The position numbers and the translations under genes are program-made. A stretch of DNA of 64,000 nt, from positions 104,382,837-104,446,836 of the forward strand of contig CM061139.1 in NCBI GenBank assembly GCA_030789695.1. Direction: 5' to 3'. Below are positions 23,825 to 33,806 of the stretch, piece after piece. Origin of the DNA: Scilla litardierei (lineage: Eukaryota; Streptophyta; Magnoliopsida; Asparagales; Asparagaceae). The stretch's first letter is position 1. Each line of letters begins with the position of its first letter. The notes under the pieces were generated by a model that worked only from the letters and a program-made list of their open reading frames with translations, did not search any database and had not been told where the DNA came from.

Positions 23825-24348
23825 TGTAGGATTCCATCATGCGATGATAGAGGATCAAAAGAGAGGAGACTTACGTTAGCGTATGCTTCGCTATAATCTC
23901 TGAACTTCGCCCTTGGATTCGCCACAACGATCGGTACTTCGTCACATAGGATCAAAGCAGCGTTTCACCGTCTAAATCTCTATTTGGAAGAAAAACTTAA
24001 AGGAAGGGAGAAGAGGAAAGAAGGTTGCCTTATGCAAACTTATGGCATGAAGGATTAGCCTTGAAAGCCATACCCTTGGGTCCTATTTATAGGCCTTGGG
24101 GGTAGTTATTGTAGGAAATAACTACATATATGCTTATTAGCTTATATTAGTACCATTGCTTATCCTCTTCCTTATGCACTTATCGAGTGCCTTTATGCAC
24201 TTATAAAGTGACTTTTTCCACTTATCGAGTGGTTCTTTTCACACATGAAAAGGTTCCCTTCGCACATGCTTTCATGTACACGACATCCGAGGTCCATAGA
24301 ACCTCATACATCCTCTCATAGGTGTATACATGTCGTCCATATCCAACA
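23825..24348 (-). repeat. Element B right LTR (its 5' LTR)
   Basis: 524 bp, uninterrupted, matching the split left LTR. On the - strand it begins TGTTGGATATGGACG and ends ATCCTACA. Confidence 0.95.
24084..24091 (-). promoter_or_regulatory. TATA box of element B promoter LTR
   Basis: TATAAATA on the - strand, about 257 bp into the LTR. Confidence 0.65.
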
Positions 24349-24353
24349 GCCAG
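24349..24353. repeat. Element B target-site duplication, right copy
   Basis: GCCAG, matching 4131-4135. Confidence 0.92.
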
Positions 24354-24660
24354 CTGGGCGAGCCCAGACCAGGCTAGAACCTGGTCAGGGCACGCCCAGA
24401 CTGGCGTGCCCAGCCTGGGCGCGTGGCTCAGGCCAGGGCGCCAGGCCCGGGCCTGGGCCAGGCGCCCAGGCGCCCAGTGCCTGGGCCTGCGCCCAGGCGC
24501 CCAAGGCGCCTGGGCGGGCCCGCCTGGGCGCAGGCCCAGGCGCCCAGCGCCTGGGCCTGCCCCTGGGCCTGGGCCGGGCGCCCCAGGATATCTGGGTCTG
24601 GCCAGGCGCCCAGGCCAGACCCAGTCTGGCCTAGGTCAGCCTGGTCTGACCCGATCTGAT
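24354..24660. repeat. GC-rich palindromic array in A left LTR
   Basis: Iterated CAGGCGCC/GGCGCCTG and CCTGGGC/GCCCAGG units with overlapping inverted repeats, for example 'aggcgcccagcgcctggg'. The same block is at 30814-31190 in the right LTR, with length differences. ORFs on both strands are compositional. Confidence 0.82.
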
Positions 24661-25950
24661 CCAATGGGCTGTTTTTGGCGTATCGTGAGCATTTGGCGTC
24701 CGATTTGGACGTCGTTCGAACCTGGGCGTAGACTGGGACATTCCCGTCTTACCCGTAAACTTTTCCTTGCGTTTATTTTATTAAATATTGTTTTAAACTA
24801 TTTAAAACACATTTAATCTATTTTGCATCATATGCAATTTAATCCCCTATCTAAGCCTAAATTATCATATTGCAATTTTCTCTTTCCTTTGCATCAAATG
24901 CAAATTATTCTCCCTAACTAATTTCTACCTATTACTAGACGAAGATCGCACTCTATGTGAGACCCTACAGCCTGACCCTTACAACAGGTTGGGCTCGAAG
25001 CCCTATACAGCAGTGATCACGAGCAGTGGTTGCCGTCCCTGCTTCAGGAATCATCATTATGTGGTTGACTTATCGACATGAGTATTATCGGGACTATCCT
25101 AACTGTGTCCGTGATGAATTCCGTAGTTATAGTCTCTTCGTCTAAACTATGTCGTGTAGATCAAGTCTAGGGTACGGTCAAACTGTCAACCCCAATGACT
25201 TGACTCCAGTTAGTTTCTATCGATCTTTAGTCAAATAATGTTGGACTTCTTCCAATAAACTCTGGCCAGAGATTTTAATAAAGACAAACTAACCCTACGA
25301 CACTAACTCCCATTGACCAGGAGAGATGAATCCCCTTTTGGTCATTACTCTCCTCATACACTTCAAGTGTCACCCAATCAAAAGACCTTTCGACAGGCCT
25401 TGCCTCGAAGCTAGGTCAGTTGATCTAAGTGGCACTGTTCACGCATAAGTTCGTCAAAATAATCTCAAGTCAAAAGACCAACTAGCCTATCATCACTAAG
25501 AGTTATCATTGATAGATTGGTCAATATAACCATATGATAACTCTTGTGGATCGTTCAGTGAACTCATTCTCTAATGAGCACATGTGTCTCGTCTTCGACT
25601 TCGTCAAGTCAAGCGATCATGAGATCATCGCCACCGCTAAACGGTGAAGAGTAAGACACAATGGTCTATCTGATGTTTCGATATCCTTGTCTCAAAACAT
25701 CTACGACCACGAACCCTTTTAGACTTATGCTACAGACGGTCAAACATTTCTCCATGATCGAGATACTCATCTCGATACTTGTTTTTCCTTGCATAAAGTC
25801 TCAGGACTTTACCTAAGTTAATATCTAATGTTAACTAAATTATAATATAACTTAGATAAATTATTACCAAACAGCTTACTGTTATTTCGAACAAGACGTT
25901 TGTGTTATTCACACAGAGATAAATAGCCTCGAGGGCATCATATCTCTGCA
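24354..25950 (-). repeat. Element A left LTR, inner part
   Basis: Continues the LTR begun at 3166-4135 and matches 30814-32467 of the right LTR. It ends CTCTGCA where the right LTR ends CTCTACA. It includes a GC-rich inverted-repeat block at 24354-24660. Confidence 0.92.
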
Positions 25951-25965
25951 TCTCCCACTTGCACT
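25951..25965 (-). promoter_or_regulatory. Element A polypurine tract
   Basis: - strand AGTGCAAGTGGGAGA, directly before the 3' LTR. Confidence 0.75.
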
Positions 25966-25997
25966 CAGGCCCATTTATCTCGGTATCTTATACCGTT

Positions 25998-26057
25998 TTA
26001 CACATAAGTTTTCCCGACTTCATGTGATAGAGCCTTCGTGAGTGGATCTGCTAAAAT
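25998..26057 (-). pseudogene. Element A: remnant of copia RNase H C-terminus
   Basis: - strand codons read ILADPLTKALSHEVGKTYV then a stop, immediately inside the polypurine tract. Element B ends its RNase H with MIADPLTKAIPRDV in the same arrangement. This short trace is the best evidence that A derives from a Ty1/copia element. Upstream, toward 27600, no continuous homologous frame is visible. Confidence 0.7.
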
Positions 26058-28775
26058 CGTCTACACTATAGACTTAAGGGGTTTCTATGTTTATGTTAGA
26101 CCAACCATTTGAATCTCATTCAAATAATTCATTTGGTCTTTCGGAATCCATAATATTTTATTTCCCTTGGATCATATCCAGTTCATCGTACCTTACGATA
26201 ATAATTAGTTTCTGGTCATTTCAAATGGCTCATTTCTATTTCTGATAAAGTGTCAAACCTTTTGATAACTTTGTCAAAATAAATGTTCCATCCCTTTGAT
26301 GCCTCGCATGTAATTTATATGCTCCTACTGACCTTGAAAACTTTCTGGCTAATTCATATAAGTTGGTTCGTCTAAATCATATTTAGAAAAATGAACTTAT
26401 AAGTGAATGCACCAATTTTCATGGTCAACGTAAGCGTTTAAATCGAGTTTGGTCTGAGTAGTTCTGTACACATCTGCTGGCCAAAAACGATTTCATTATA
26501 ATCCGTTTTATAGGAATTAAGATGAAAACCGTTCTCGACCAATATGATTGTACTTCACTATTTCCTTTCTGCTCCTAATCTTTCAACTTAAATTTATATT
26601 TGCAGAAAATGAGGAAACATTTTCCTTGTGCGGTAAACTAAATTTCCAAATTTATTTACGTACACGAAACTAATCTGATTGCATCAAGTTTTAAATCGGA
26701 GTTACTACTCCAAATTTCATCCTAGAAGTTGACTAAGTCATCATCAGTTATGATGTCTAACTCGACTCTTCGTCTCACGAAATTCGAGTAATTATACAAC
26801 TTTCTAATGATCGATTTAATGAATATCTTATAGATAATGTCCTCATAGAATATTGTCAAAACCTAGGCATTACTATCTAGGACTTAACCCAGAGGGAGGA
26901 CTTAACTCAGAGTCACTTGCACCAAGTCTAACTAAGTGCGATTCATATCTTTTTAACACACCTATGTGTTAATAGACTTGACCTGAGAGAAAATCACATT
27001 TTCTTTTAATTACACAAGATTTTATGTAGCTAAGTATTTGACCATTCGATCTAATCGAATCAGTTTAAATACTTTTGTCATTTCGTTCTTTATTTTATCA
27101 GACTTGTGTTTCATCAAGAACACGTGTCTTAATAAAATATACGAATAACTTATTTTGGTTAATCTAGACTCGGGTACATCAGTATGTACCAGACTGAGTT
27201 CGACAACTCATTCTCCCACTGTCTTACAGATGGGTTTCGGCCATTACATCTAAGAGGGTAAGACTCACAAGTGTCCGCAGACTTCTTAATACGAGAGGTC
27301 AGACCCCTCTTTATGTGACTTATGAAGCTTACTCTCTCGATACGGCCTACTCTATTTTGCCATATAAGTTTGCTACTATCTTATGTATTTATATATTAAC
27401 ATTTAATATATATATTATTATCGTTATACATATTACTCATTGCTTCAGAAGCAATGTGACGACATTCGTCAAAATGTGTTATTCCTTTTGTATAACAATA
27501 ATTATGAAATCGTGACATTAGATTATGTCACATTTTCATTTCCTCCTCCTTATGTCTTTACTAATGATAAATTAAACTATTTAACTCGATTGACTTTCCA
27601 GAGTGCCTTCTTCCTTTTCTAAATCACATTTAGATATAACCCAACATAAATAAATAGTTATGCAAGCATCTCATGTATCAAAACGCCTGAGAGTTGCAAT
27701 CTTGAGTGTAGCTCAAGAAGTTGCTTGTCTCAAGATCCGGTTGGGATACATAGTCTTGCACCGCCCATGCACTCAAATTCGACTCAAACGATTTGATCGA
27801 ATTCTCGAACTTTGTGGATCAAAATTGTTTGTCCATACAACCTTAAGCGTAGCTCGCAAGTTGTAGGGAGAAACATATTTCAAATATCCTATATGTTCAA
27901 GCTACCACATATAGAGGCAAGTAACATGTAGCGTGAATTTATTGTTGGACCCAGAACTTAATGAAATCATATTTCTGAAGTCTGTTCTTTTAGAAGGTCA
28001 TTTAAATGTCAACGAGAATATAGTTTTAATTCTATCAATTAGAATTTAACTTGATATTCAATTAATCAACCTAATAGACCAGTTAACTTATTCCATTAAA
28101 ATATTACATATTGATTCCTTCCGTAAACATAGTCTTGCCCTAGTTTAGCATATGTTCAATATTAAATATAGGTAGATTGGATTTTATCTATCTATATCCT
28201 CCCACTATTTTAACGTTTCAAAGCTTAATAACGAACGATTTAATCGAATTAAAATTAATGGGTAAGAGGTCCAATCACATTGAGCCTAACAACCTTGAGT
28301 GTAGCTCAACAAGTTGCTTGACTCTGTGATTGGAAGATGACTCTTCATCGATCATATCGGATATGACTCTTTTATTCGGTTTTTACCCCTAGCCATTTGT
28401 GATCATGAGTGTGCTCATCCAAATCACAATGTCTAGTCAAGTCGGACCCTTGTTTTCGTGTCTAGCCTGACTTGCTCCGGCGCTCGGTTTATTCACGACA
28501 CGTCAGTTTGGGTCAGGTCTTAGCCTACATCAAGTCAGACTACATCGTTGACTTAACTTACGCTGGCGCTCGGGGTACGAGACGACGGTTTGGGTCAGTC
28601 AAGATTTCATCTTATGTATTTAAGGAGTTGGTTTCTACAGGGTTGCCATGTCACAGCTTGAGTGTATCTCAACAACTGTAACACGGGCCCTATAGTTGCT
28701 AACCCCTAAAACAAGGAGGACTACGACTAATCTTGAAAAAGATCATTAACATATTTGACTTAGATATAGTCCAGG
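26058..28775 (-). other. Element A interior, decayed non-coding
   Basis: AT-rich, no ORF with recognisable domains. It carries four copies of a short motif 'ttgagtgtagctcaa' (near 27703, 27843, 28301 and 28657) and two copies of a segment with 'ggcgctcgg' and 'ggtttgggtca' (near 28479-28520 and 28563-28600). It probably represents eroded gag-pol and captured sequence. Confidence 0.6.
27700..28680. repeat. Dispersed short hairpin motif in A interior
   Basis: Four diverged copies of CTTGAGTGTAGCTCAA(C/G)AAGTTG, each with a TTGAG/CTCAA stem. Spacing is irregular, so it is not a simple tandem array. Confidence 0.65.
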
Positions 28776-28943
28776 GTGTCATACAATCATGATTCGCGAC
28801 ATTGCGGTCCAGCGGAACACAGTCAGGGAATTGACTAAGCCAGGATCACTATCCCTTAAAGGGTGATCCAGAACTCTTAGCCAAGCACATTGGCTGGATC
28901 ATGGTCCATTGAATGAAGCTTGTCATTTTTATATGTGTGCCAT
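28776..28943 (-). other. Leader module shared with element C
   Basis: Counterpart of 16412-16584. Its central hairpin is GGATCAC...GTGATCC with an inner CCCTT/AAGGG stem. It lies about 900 bp downstream of the primer site in element sense, in the same orientation as in C. Confidence 0.75.
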
Positions 28944-29831
28944 AGACTAAACAACTTTTATTAACAACTAATTAATACTATCAACTAGTTGAATCCTTAA
29001 ATTCAAAATTTTAGGATTTGTTTAATAACTTTTATTAAGTCCTTATCAACTATAAGGTTCACGTGCTATCCTAATCATTATTAGGATTTTAATAAATTTA
29101 TTAACCAACGCTAAAAGCGAAGTCCTTTAATGAGAGTTAATAATAACAATTAGAATTAAGAAACATTAAAGGGACTACCTTAATCAGGAATTAGGTCTTG
29201 AAGTGTTGTTAATATTTTATTAAAACATACATGTCATTAAAATTCAAGTAATAAATTTTAATCATTTCTTAATGGCTAACCTAAAGGGTTGTCTTGTGTT
29301 ATCAAATAAGGGACAAGATAAACTAGCCATTAAAATAAAGCTACACTAATTTTATCGCATAAAATAAAAGTGTACAACTATTTAACAATTAAATAGACTA
29401 AAGTTTATCGCATAAACAATTTGACTTTTAAAATCAGTTTTAAAAATATCTTATTAATTTAAAACATCATTTAAAAAATTTCCAAGTTCAAAAATTTATC
29501 TTATACAATTTTTAAACATCTAAAACATTTTAAACTTATCGCATAAATTTAAAAAGCCTTAAAATCAATTTTAAAATTTATCACATAAATTTAAAATCAT
29601 CATTTTAAAATTTTCATGTTTAAAATTTTATCATATAAAATATTTTTAACATCTTAAAATCCTTTTAAAATCATCTTTTAAAAAATATCACATAAATTTT
29701 AAAATATTTTAAAAGGGCATCTAAAAATTATTTTGAAATCATCTCATAACTTTAAAACATTTTATAAAGTATTTTGAAAAGCATTTCAAAGTTTAATAAT
29801 AATCGCTGGCTAGATCGTTACGCAGACCTAG
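28944..29831 (-). other. Element A leader, AT-rich
   Basis: Very AT-rich sequence with many 'ttttaaaa' and 'tttaaaatca' words, between the shared module and the primer site. No coding or RNA feature recognised. Confidence 0.7.
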
Positions 29832-29844
29832 GCTCTTATACCAT
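29832..29844 (-). promoter_or_regulatory. Element A primer-binding site
   Basis: - strand TGGTATAAGAGCC, abutting the 5' LTR. It resembles the plant initiator-Met primer site (TGGTATCAGAGC) with one change. Confidence 0.85.
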
Positions 29845-30472
29845 TGTAGGGTTTTCTGGGACCCTTAGGACACAAAAATTCTATTCCCGTCCTAAGTCGG
29901 ACGGAAGATAGACACAAAAAGAATTTGCAGCGGAAGAAAAATCTAGTTAATCTAATTAACATACATTTAAAACAATTTTAACTTAGCCCTTAGGTACAAA
30001 ACCTTTAGCCAAGATCTATGCCAACTTGGGATGGATCTGACCATCCCAAGAAGGATCTAACCTACTGCGATTAAATTAAACTAATGCTAATAAACACATA
30101 CCCAGAATCTCAACCCTGGAGCAGGCGAGATGTTCCGCACCGTCTTTCGAGCTGCTCCTGTCCCACGCCGAGCCGCTCTTGAACCGCTCCCCGAACCGCT
30201 CCTCGAACCGCTCCGCATCCCGAGGCGAGCAATCCCCGTGTCGCCGAGCCAACCACGAGCCGAAGAAAGTTTCACGCGAGTGAAACCTTCGCCTAGATTT
30301 CGGATCTGAATCCGAACTCCTTTACGGCTTTGCTAGAGCCCTCAAGAGTAAGGCAGAAATACAGGGAGATAGAGAAATATTAATTTAAGCCTAGATCCAA
30401 GCGTGCTCCAACATTTATGAGAGCCGCTCAGATTTAGAGCTTGGGACGAGTTTTGAGGAGGAGAGCAAACCC

Positions 30473-30483
30473 CTATTTATATA
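30473..30483 (-). promoter_or_regulatory. TATA box of element A promoter LTR
   Basis: TATATAAATAG on the - strand. The GC-rich palindromic block lies about 330 bp upstream in element sense. Confidence 0.6.
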
Positions 30484-30813
30484 GGCGGCTAACTGTTCCC
30501 CTTTACTCAAAATCTGATGTGGGACTAAATTTGGAGTTAATTAAATCACGTTAGTTTGCACTTCACAAAGTGCAAACTTCCGTGAATTTTTACTCCCTCA
30601 CCGTTGAACTTCAGGATTCATACAACCTATCAATTCGAAGGGTGTTCAACGATGAATGCATAGGAAAAAACCGTTCGTCAATCAGAGTTCGTTTGACCCT
30701 CCAATTGACCGCTCAAAGTTCAGCCTATGGCTAGTTTTTCACAAAAACTGAGCCGTCAAAACTGTTCTGCCCTAGGGCCAGATTTTCTGCACAAGTGGGA
30801 CCCACCAGGCCAG

Positions 30814-31190
30814 CTGGGCGAGCCCAGACCAGGCCAGAACCTGGTCTGGGCACATACAGACTGGCGCGCCCTGCCTGGGCGCGTGGCCCAGGCCAGGGCG
30901 CCTGGCCCGGGCCTGGACCAGGCACCCAGGCGCCAGGGCACCAGGCGTCCAGGGCGCCTGGGCGGCCCGCCTGGGCCAGGCCCAGGCGCCCAGTGCCTGG
31001 GCCTGCGCCCAGGCGCCCAGGGCGCCTGGGCGGGCCCGCCTGGGCTCAGGCCTAGGCGCCCATCGCCTGGACCTGCCCCTGGGCCTGGGCCGGGTGCCCC
31101 AATTTGTCTGGGTCTGGCCAGGCGCCCAGGCCAGACCCAGTCTTGCCTGGGTCAGCCTGGTCTGACCCGATCTAATCCAATGGGCTATTT
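30814..31190. repeat. GC-rich palindromic array in A right LTR
   Basis: Equivalent to 24354-24660 but longer, with extra units. Overlapping inverted repeats of CAGGCGCC and CCTGGGC type. Confidence 0.82.
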
Positions 31191-32467
31191 TTGGCGTATC
31201 TTGAGCATTTGGCGTCCGATTTGGACGCCGTTCGAACCTGGGCATAGACCGGGACATTCCCGTCTTACCCGTGAACTTTTCCTTGCGTTTATTTTCTTAA
31301 ATATTATTTTAAACTATTTAAAACACATTTAATCTATTTTGCATCATATGCAATTTAATCCCTTATCTAAGCTTAAATTATCATATTGCAATTTTCTCTT
31401 TCCTTTGCATCAAATGCAAATTATTCTCCCTAACTAATTTCTACCTATTACTAGACGAAGATCGCACTCTGTGTGAGACCCTACAGCCTGACCCTTACAA
31501 CAGGTTGGGCTCGAAGCCCTATACGGCAGTGATCACGAGCAATGGTTGCCGTCCCTGCTTTAGGAATCATCATTATGTGGTTGACTTATCGACATGAGTA
31601 TTGTCGGGACCACCCTGACTGTGTCCGTGATGAATTCCGCAGTTATAGTCTCTTTGTCTAAACTATGTCGTGTAGATCAAGTCTAGGGTACGGTCAAACT
31701 GTCAACCCCAATGACTTGTTTCCGATTAGTTTCTATCGATCTTTAGTCAAATAATGTTGGACTTCTTCCAACAAACTCTGGCCAGATATTTTACTAAAGA
31801 CCGAACTAACCCTACGACACTAACTCCCATTGACCGGGAGAGACGAATCCTCTCTTGGTCATTACTCTCCTCATACGCTTCAAGTGTCACCCAATCAAAA
31901 GACCTTTCGACACGCCTTGCCTTTAAGCTAGGTCAGTTGATCTAAGTGGCACTGTTCACGCATAAGTTCGTCAAAATGACCTCAAGTCAAAAGGCCAACT
32001 AGCCTATCATCACTAAGAGTTATCATTGACAGATTGGTCAATATAACCATATGATAACTCTTGTGGATCGTTCAGTGAACACATTCTCTAATGAGCACCT
32101 GTGTCTCGTCTTCGACTTCGCCAAGTCAAGCGATCATGAGATCATCACCACCGCTAAACTGTAAAGACTAAGACACAATGGTCTATCCAATGTTTCGATA
32201 TCCTTGTCTCAAAACATCTACGACCACGAACCTTTTTAGACTTATGCTACAGACGGTCAAACATTTCTCCATGATCGAGATACTCATTTTGATACATGTT
32301 TGTCCTTGCATAAAGTCTCAGGACTTTTCCTAAGTTAATATCTAATGTTAACTACATTATAATATAACTTAGATAAATTATTACCAAACAGCTTACTGTT
32401 ATTTCGAACAAGACGTTTGTGCTATTCACACAGAGATAAATAGCCTCGAGGGCATCATATCTCTACA

Positions 32468-32472
32468 CCATG
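32468..32472. repeat. Element A target-site duplication, right copy
   Basis: CCATG, matching 3161-3165. Confidence 0.9.
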
Positions 32473-32502
32473 CAGGTCATGCATTAGCAAAACTTCCAGA
32501 CA

Positions 32503-33718
32503 ATGGAAAATTCTATTAATGGCCAAAAACGTCTAGATTTATCTCGTACACAATTTAACCAAGTTTATTGTCTCAGCATGGCAGGAGGACACCTCACCAG
32601 GAATGGGAATGGGAACGATAATGCAGCTAACAGAAGTGCTGATATCAATGTAGTCCTCAGAGTTATCAGGGGAATGTTGGAGGTTCAGCAACAGCTGATT
32701 CAACAAGGACAGCATCCTGCTCAGATTGCACCACCGCCGCCCCCTCGTGCTGAACCAAGAGTTAGACAGTTCCATGAGTTGCAACCCAAGAGCTTCTTTG
32801 GAAAAGAAGGGCCTCTAGGAGCTGATGAATGGGTTCAAGCGACTGAAGATAAGCTGAGTGATGCACGTATCCCACAGGCTGGATGGGTTGACGTGGCGAA
32901 ACTACAACTGACCGATAATGCCAGGAGCTGGTGGCAACTGGAGGAGAAACGTCTGGTCAGACCGATCTCTTGGGGCATGTTTAGGGAAAGGTTCGATGCT
33001 AAATACTTTCCCAAAGCAGCCAAGAGAGATCTTCAGCAACGTTTCTCTAATCTGGTCCAAGGAGATATGACCGTGGACGAGTATGACGCTGAGTTTGCCA
33101 TGCTTAGCCGTTTTGCACCTCACATGGTTGAAGACCCTAAAGACTGTGCGTTCCAGTTTCGCAAGGGCCTGAATCCCAAGGTCCAAGCCTCGATGACCTC
33201 GGCGAGACCGACGGCACTTCAGGACGTTCTGGATTGTGCACATGAGCATGAGATTCTGGTGAAACTCCCCGAGGGACCTTCAGCTGGAGGAGGTAAGCAT
33301 CCCATGGAGCCACCTAGGATGGTTCCTAGAGGAAACTTCCGACCTCCACAGACCACATAGTTCAAGAGGCCATCTGCCCCTGTCGATCAATCGCATCTGA
33401 CTTGCTACTTCTGCGACAGGACTGGACATCAGAAGAAAGATTGCAGGAGGATGCTAAACCAGTGTCTGATTTGCGGATCGCCCGCACATGCTGCGCGAGA
33501 CTGCCCTCACGGCAAGGACCGTCGACCACCTACTGGAGTACCTGCACCTGTTCAGCATGCAGTGCCTGCACCTGTTCAGCAAGGAGCACCTGGACCTGCT
33601 CAGCGTGGACCACCTCTGATCCCTCAGGATCGAGATTATCAGCAGGTCCATCAGCCGAAGCGCCAGGCGTTCACGATGACAGCTGCAGAAGCTGAGGCTG
33701 AGTATGACGTGATCACGG
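32503..33718 (+). pseudogene. Element D gag (exon 1)
   Basis: The first ATG in frame is at 32503; a second at 32578 (MAGGHLTRNG) is also a plausible start. The retrotransposon gag core is visible (KSFFGKEGPLGADEWVQATE; WWQLEEKRL; FRERFDAKYFPKAAKRDLQQ). Two zinc knuckles follow at about 33394-33500: CYFCDRTGHQKKDC and CLICGSPAHAARDC. A Pro/Gln-rich linker leads to EAEYDVITG. A single TAG at 33358-33360 separates the core from the knuckles in the same frame. Gag packages element RNA. The frame then runs into a probable intron at 33719. Confidence 0.93.
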
Positions 33719-33806
33719 GTAACATGTATACCTAGCATTTATCTTTTACCAGATATTAATGCTTGTTAGTTAGGTTCTCTTGCTAAGTTTATTATTTTCG
33801 TCTTAG
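33719..33806 (+). other. Probable intron 1 in element D gag-pol (88 nt)
   Basis: Begins GTAACATG and ends TCGTCTTAG; T-rich, with stop codons in frame. Removing it joins a phase-1 codon and continues the same protein (EYDVITG then IILVASHS) from the gag frame into the protease frame. It sits at the gag-protease junction. Confidence 0.7.

Larger units (their letters stand above)
4136..24348 (-). mobile_element. Element B: Ty1/copia retrotransposon, twice interrupted by family C
   Basis: LTRs are 524 bp (+ strand TGTAGGAT...TATCCAACA), the left one split by a solo C LTR. The - strand primer site is TTGGTATCGGAGCC beside the right LTR and the polypurine tract AGTGTGAGTGGGAGA is beside the left. 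Order on the - strand is gag with zinc knuckle, protease, integrase, RT, RNase H: the copia order. The full C element splits integrase; joining across its TSD keeps the frame. The two LTRs differ at roughly twenty positions by eye, so the insertion is not recent. Three in-frame stops and one frameshift disable it. Confidence 0.95.
3166..32467 (-). mobile_element. Element A: decayed copia-type LTR element
   Basis: LTRs of about 2.6 kb (TGTAGGG...CTCTRCA) flank a 3.9-kb internal region. The - orientation follows from the primer site next to the right LTR (reverse complement of TGGTATAAGAGCC) and the purine tract next to the left LTR. Both signals resemble those of the copia element B. A trace of a copia RNase H C-terminus (ILADPLTKAL) survives at 25998-26057; otherwise the interior is non-coding. 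B is inserted in the left LTR. TSD CCATG. Confidence 0.88.
29845..32467 (-). repeat. Element A right LTR (its 5' LTR)
   Basis: 2623 bp, TGTAGGG...CTCTACA, uninterrupted. It contains the TATA box (30473-30483) and the GC-rich block (30814-31190). Confidence 0.93.

Noticed and set aside
24322..24816. ORFs of up to 201 residues in the A LTR GC block (also 30727-31332)
   Set aside because: Compositional; the same block in the two LTRs has different lengths and frames.
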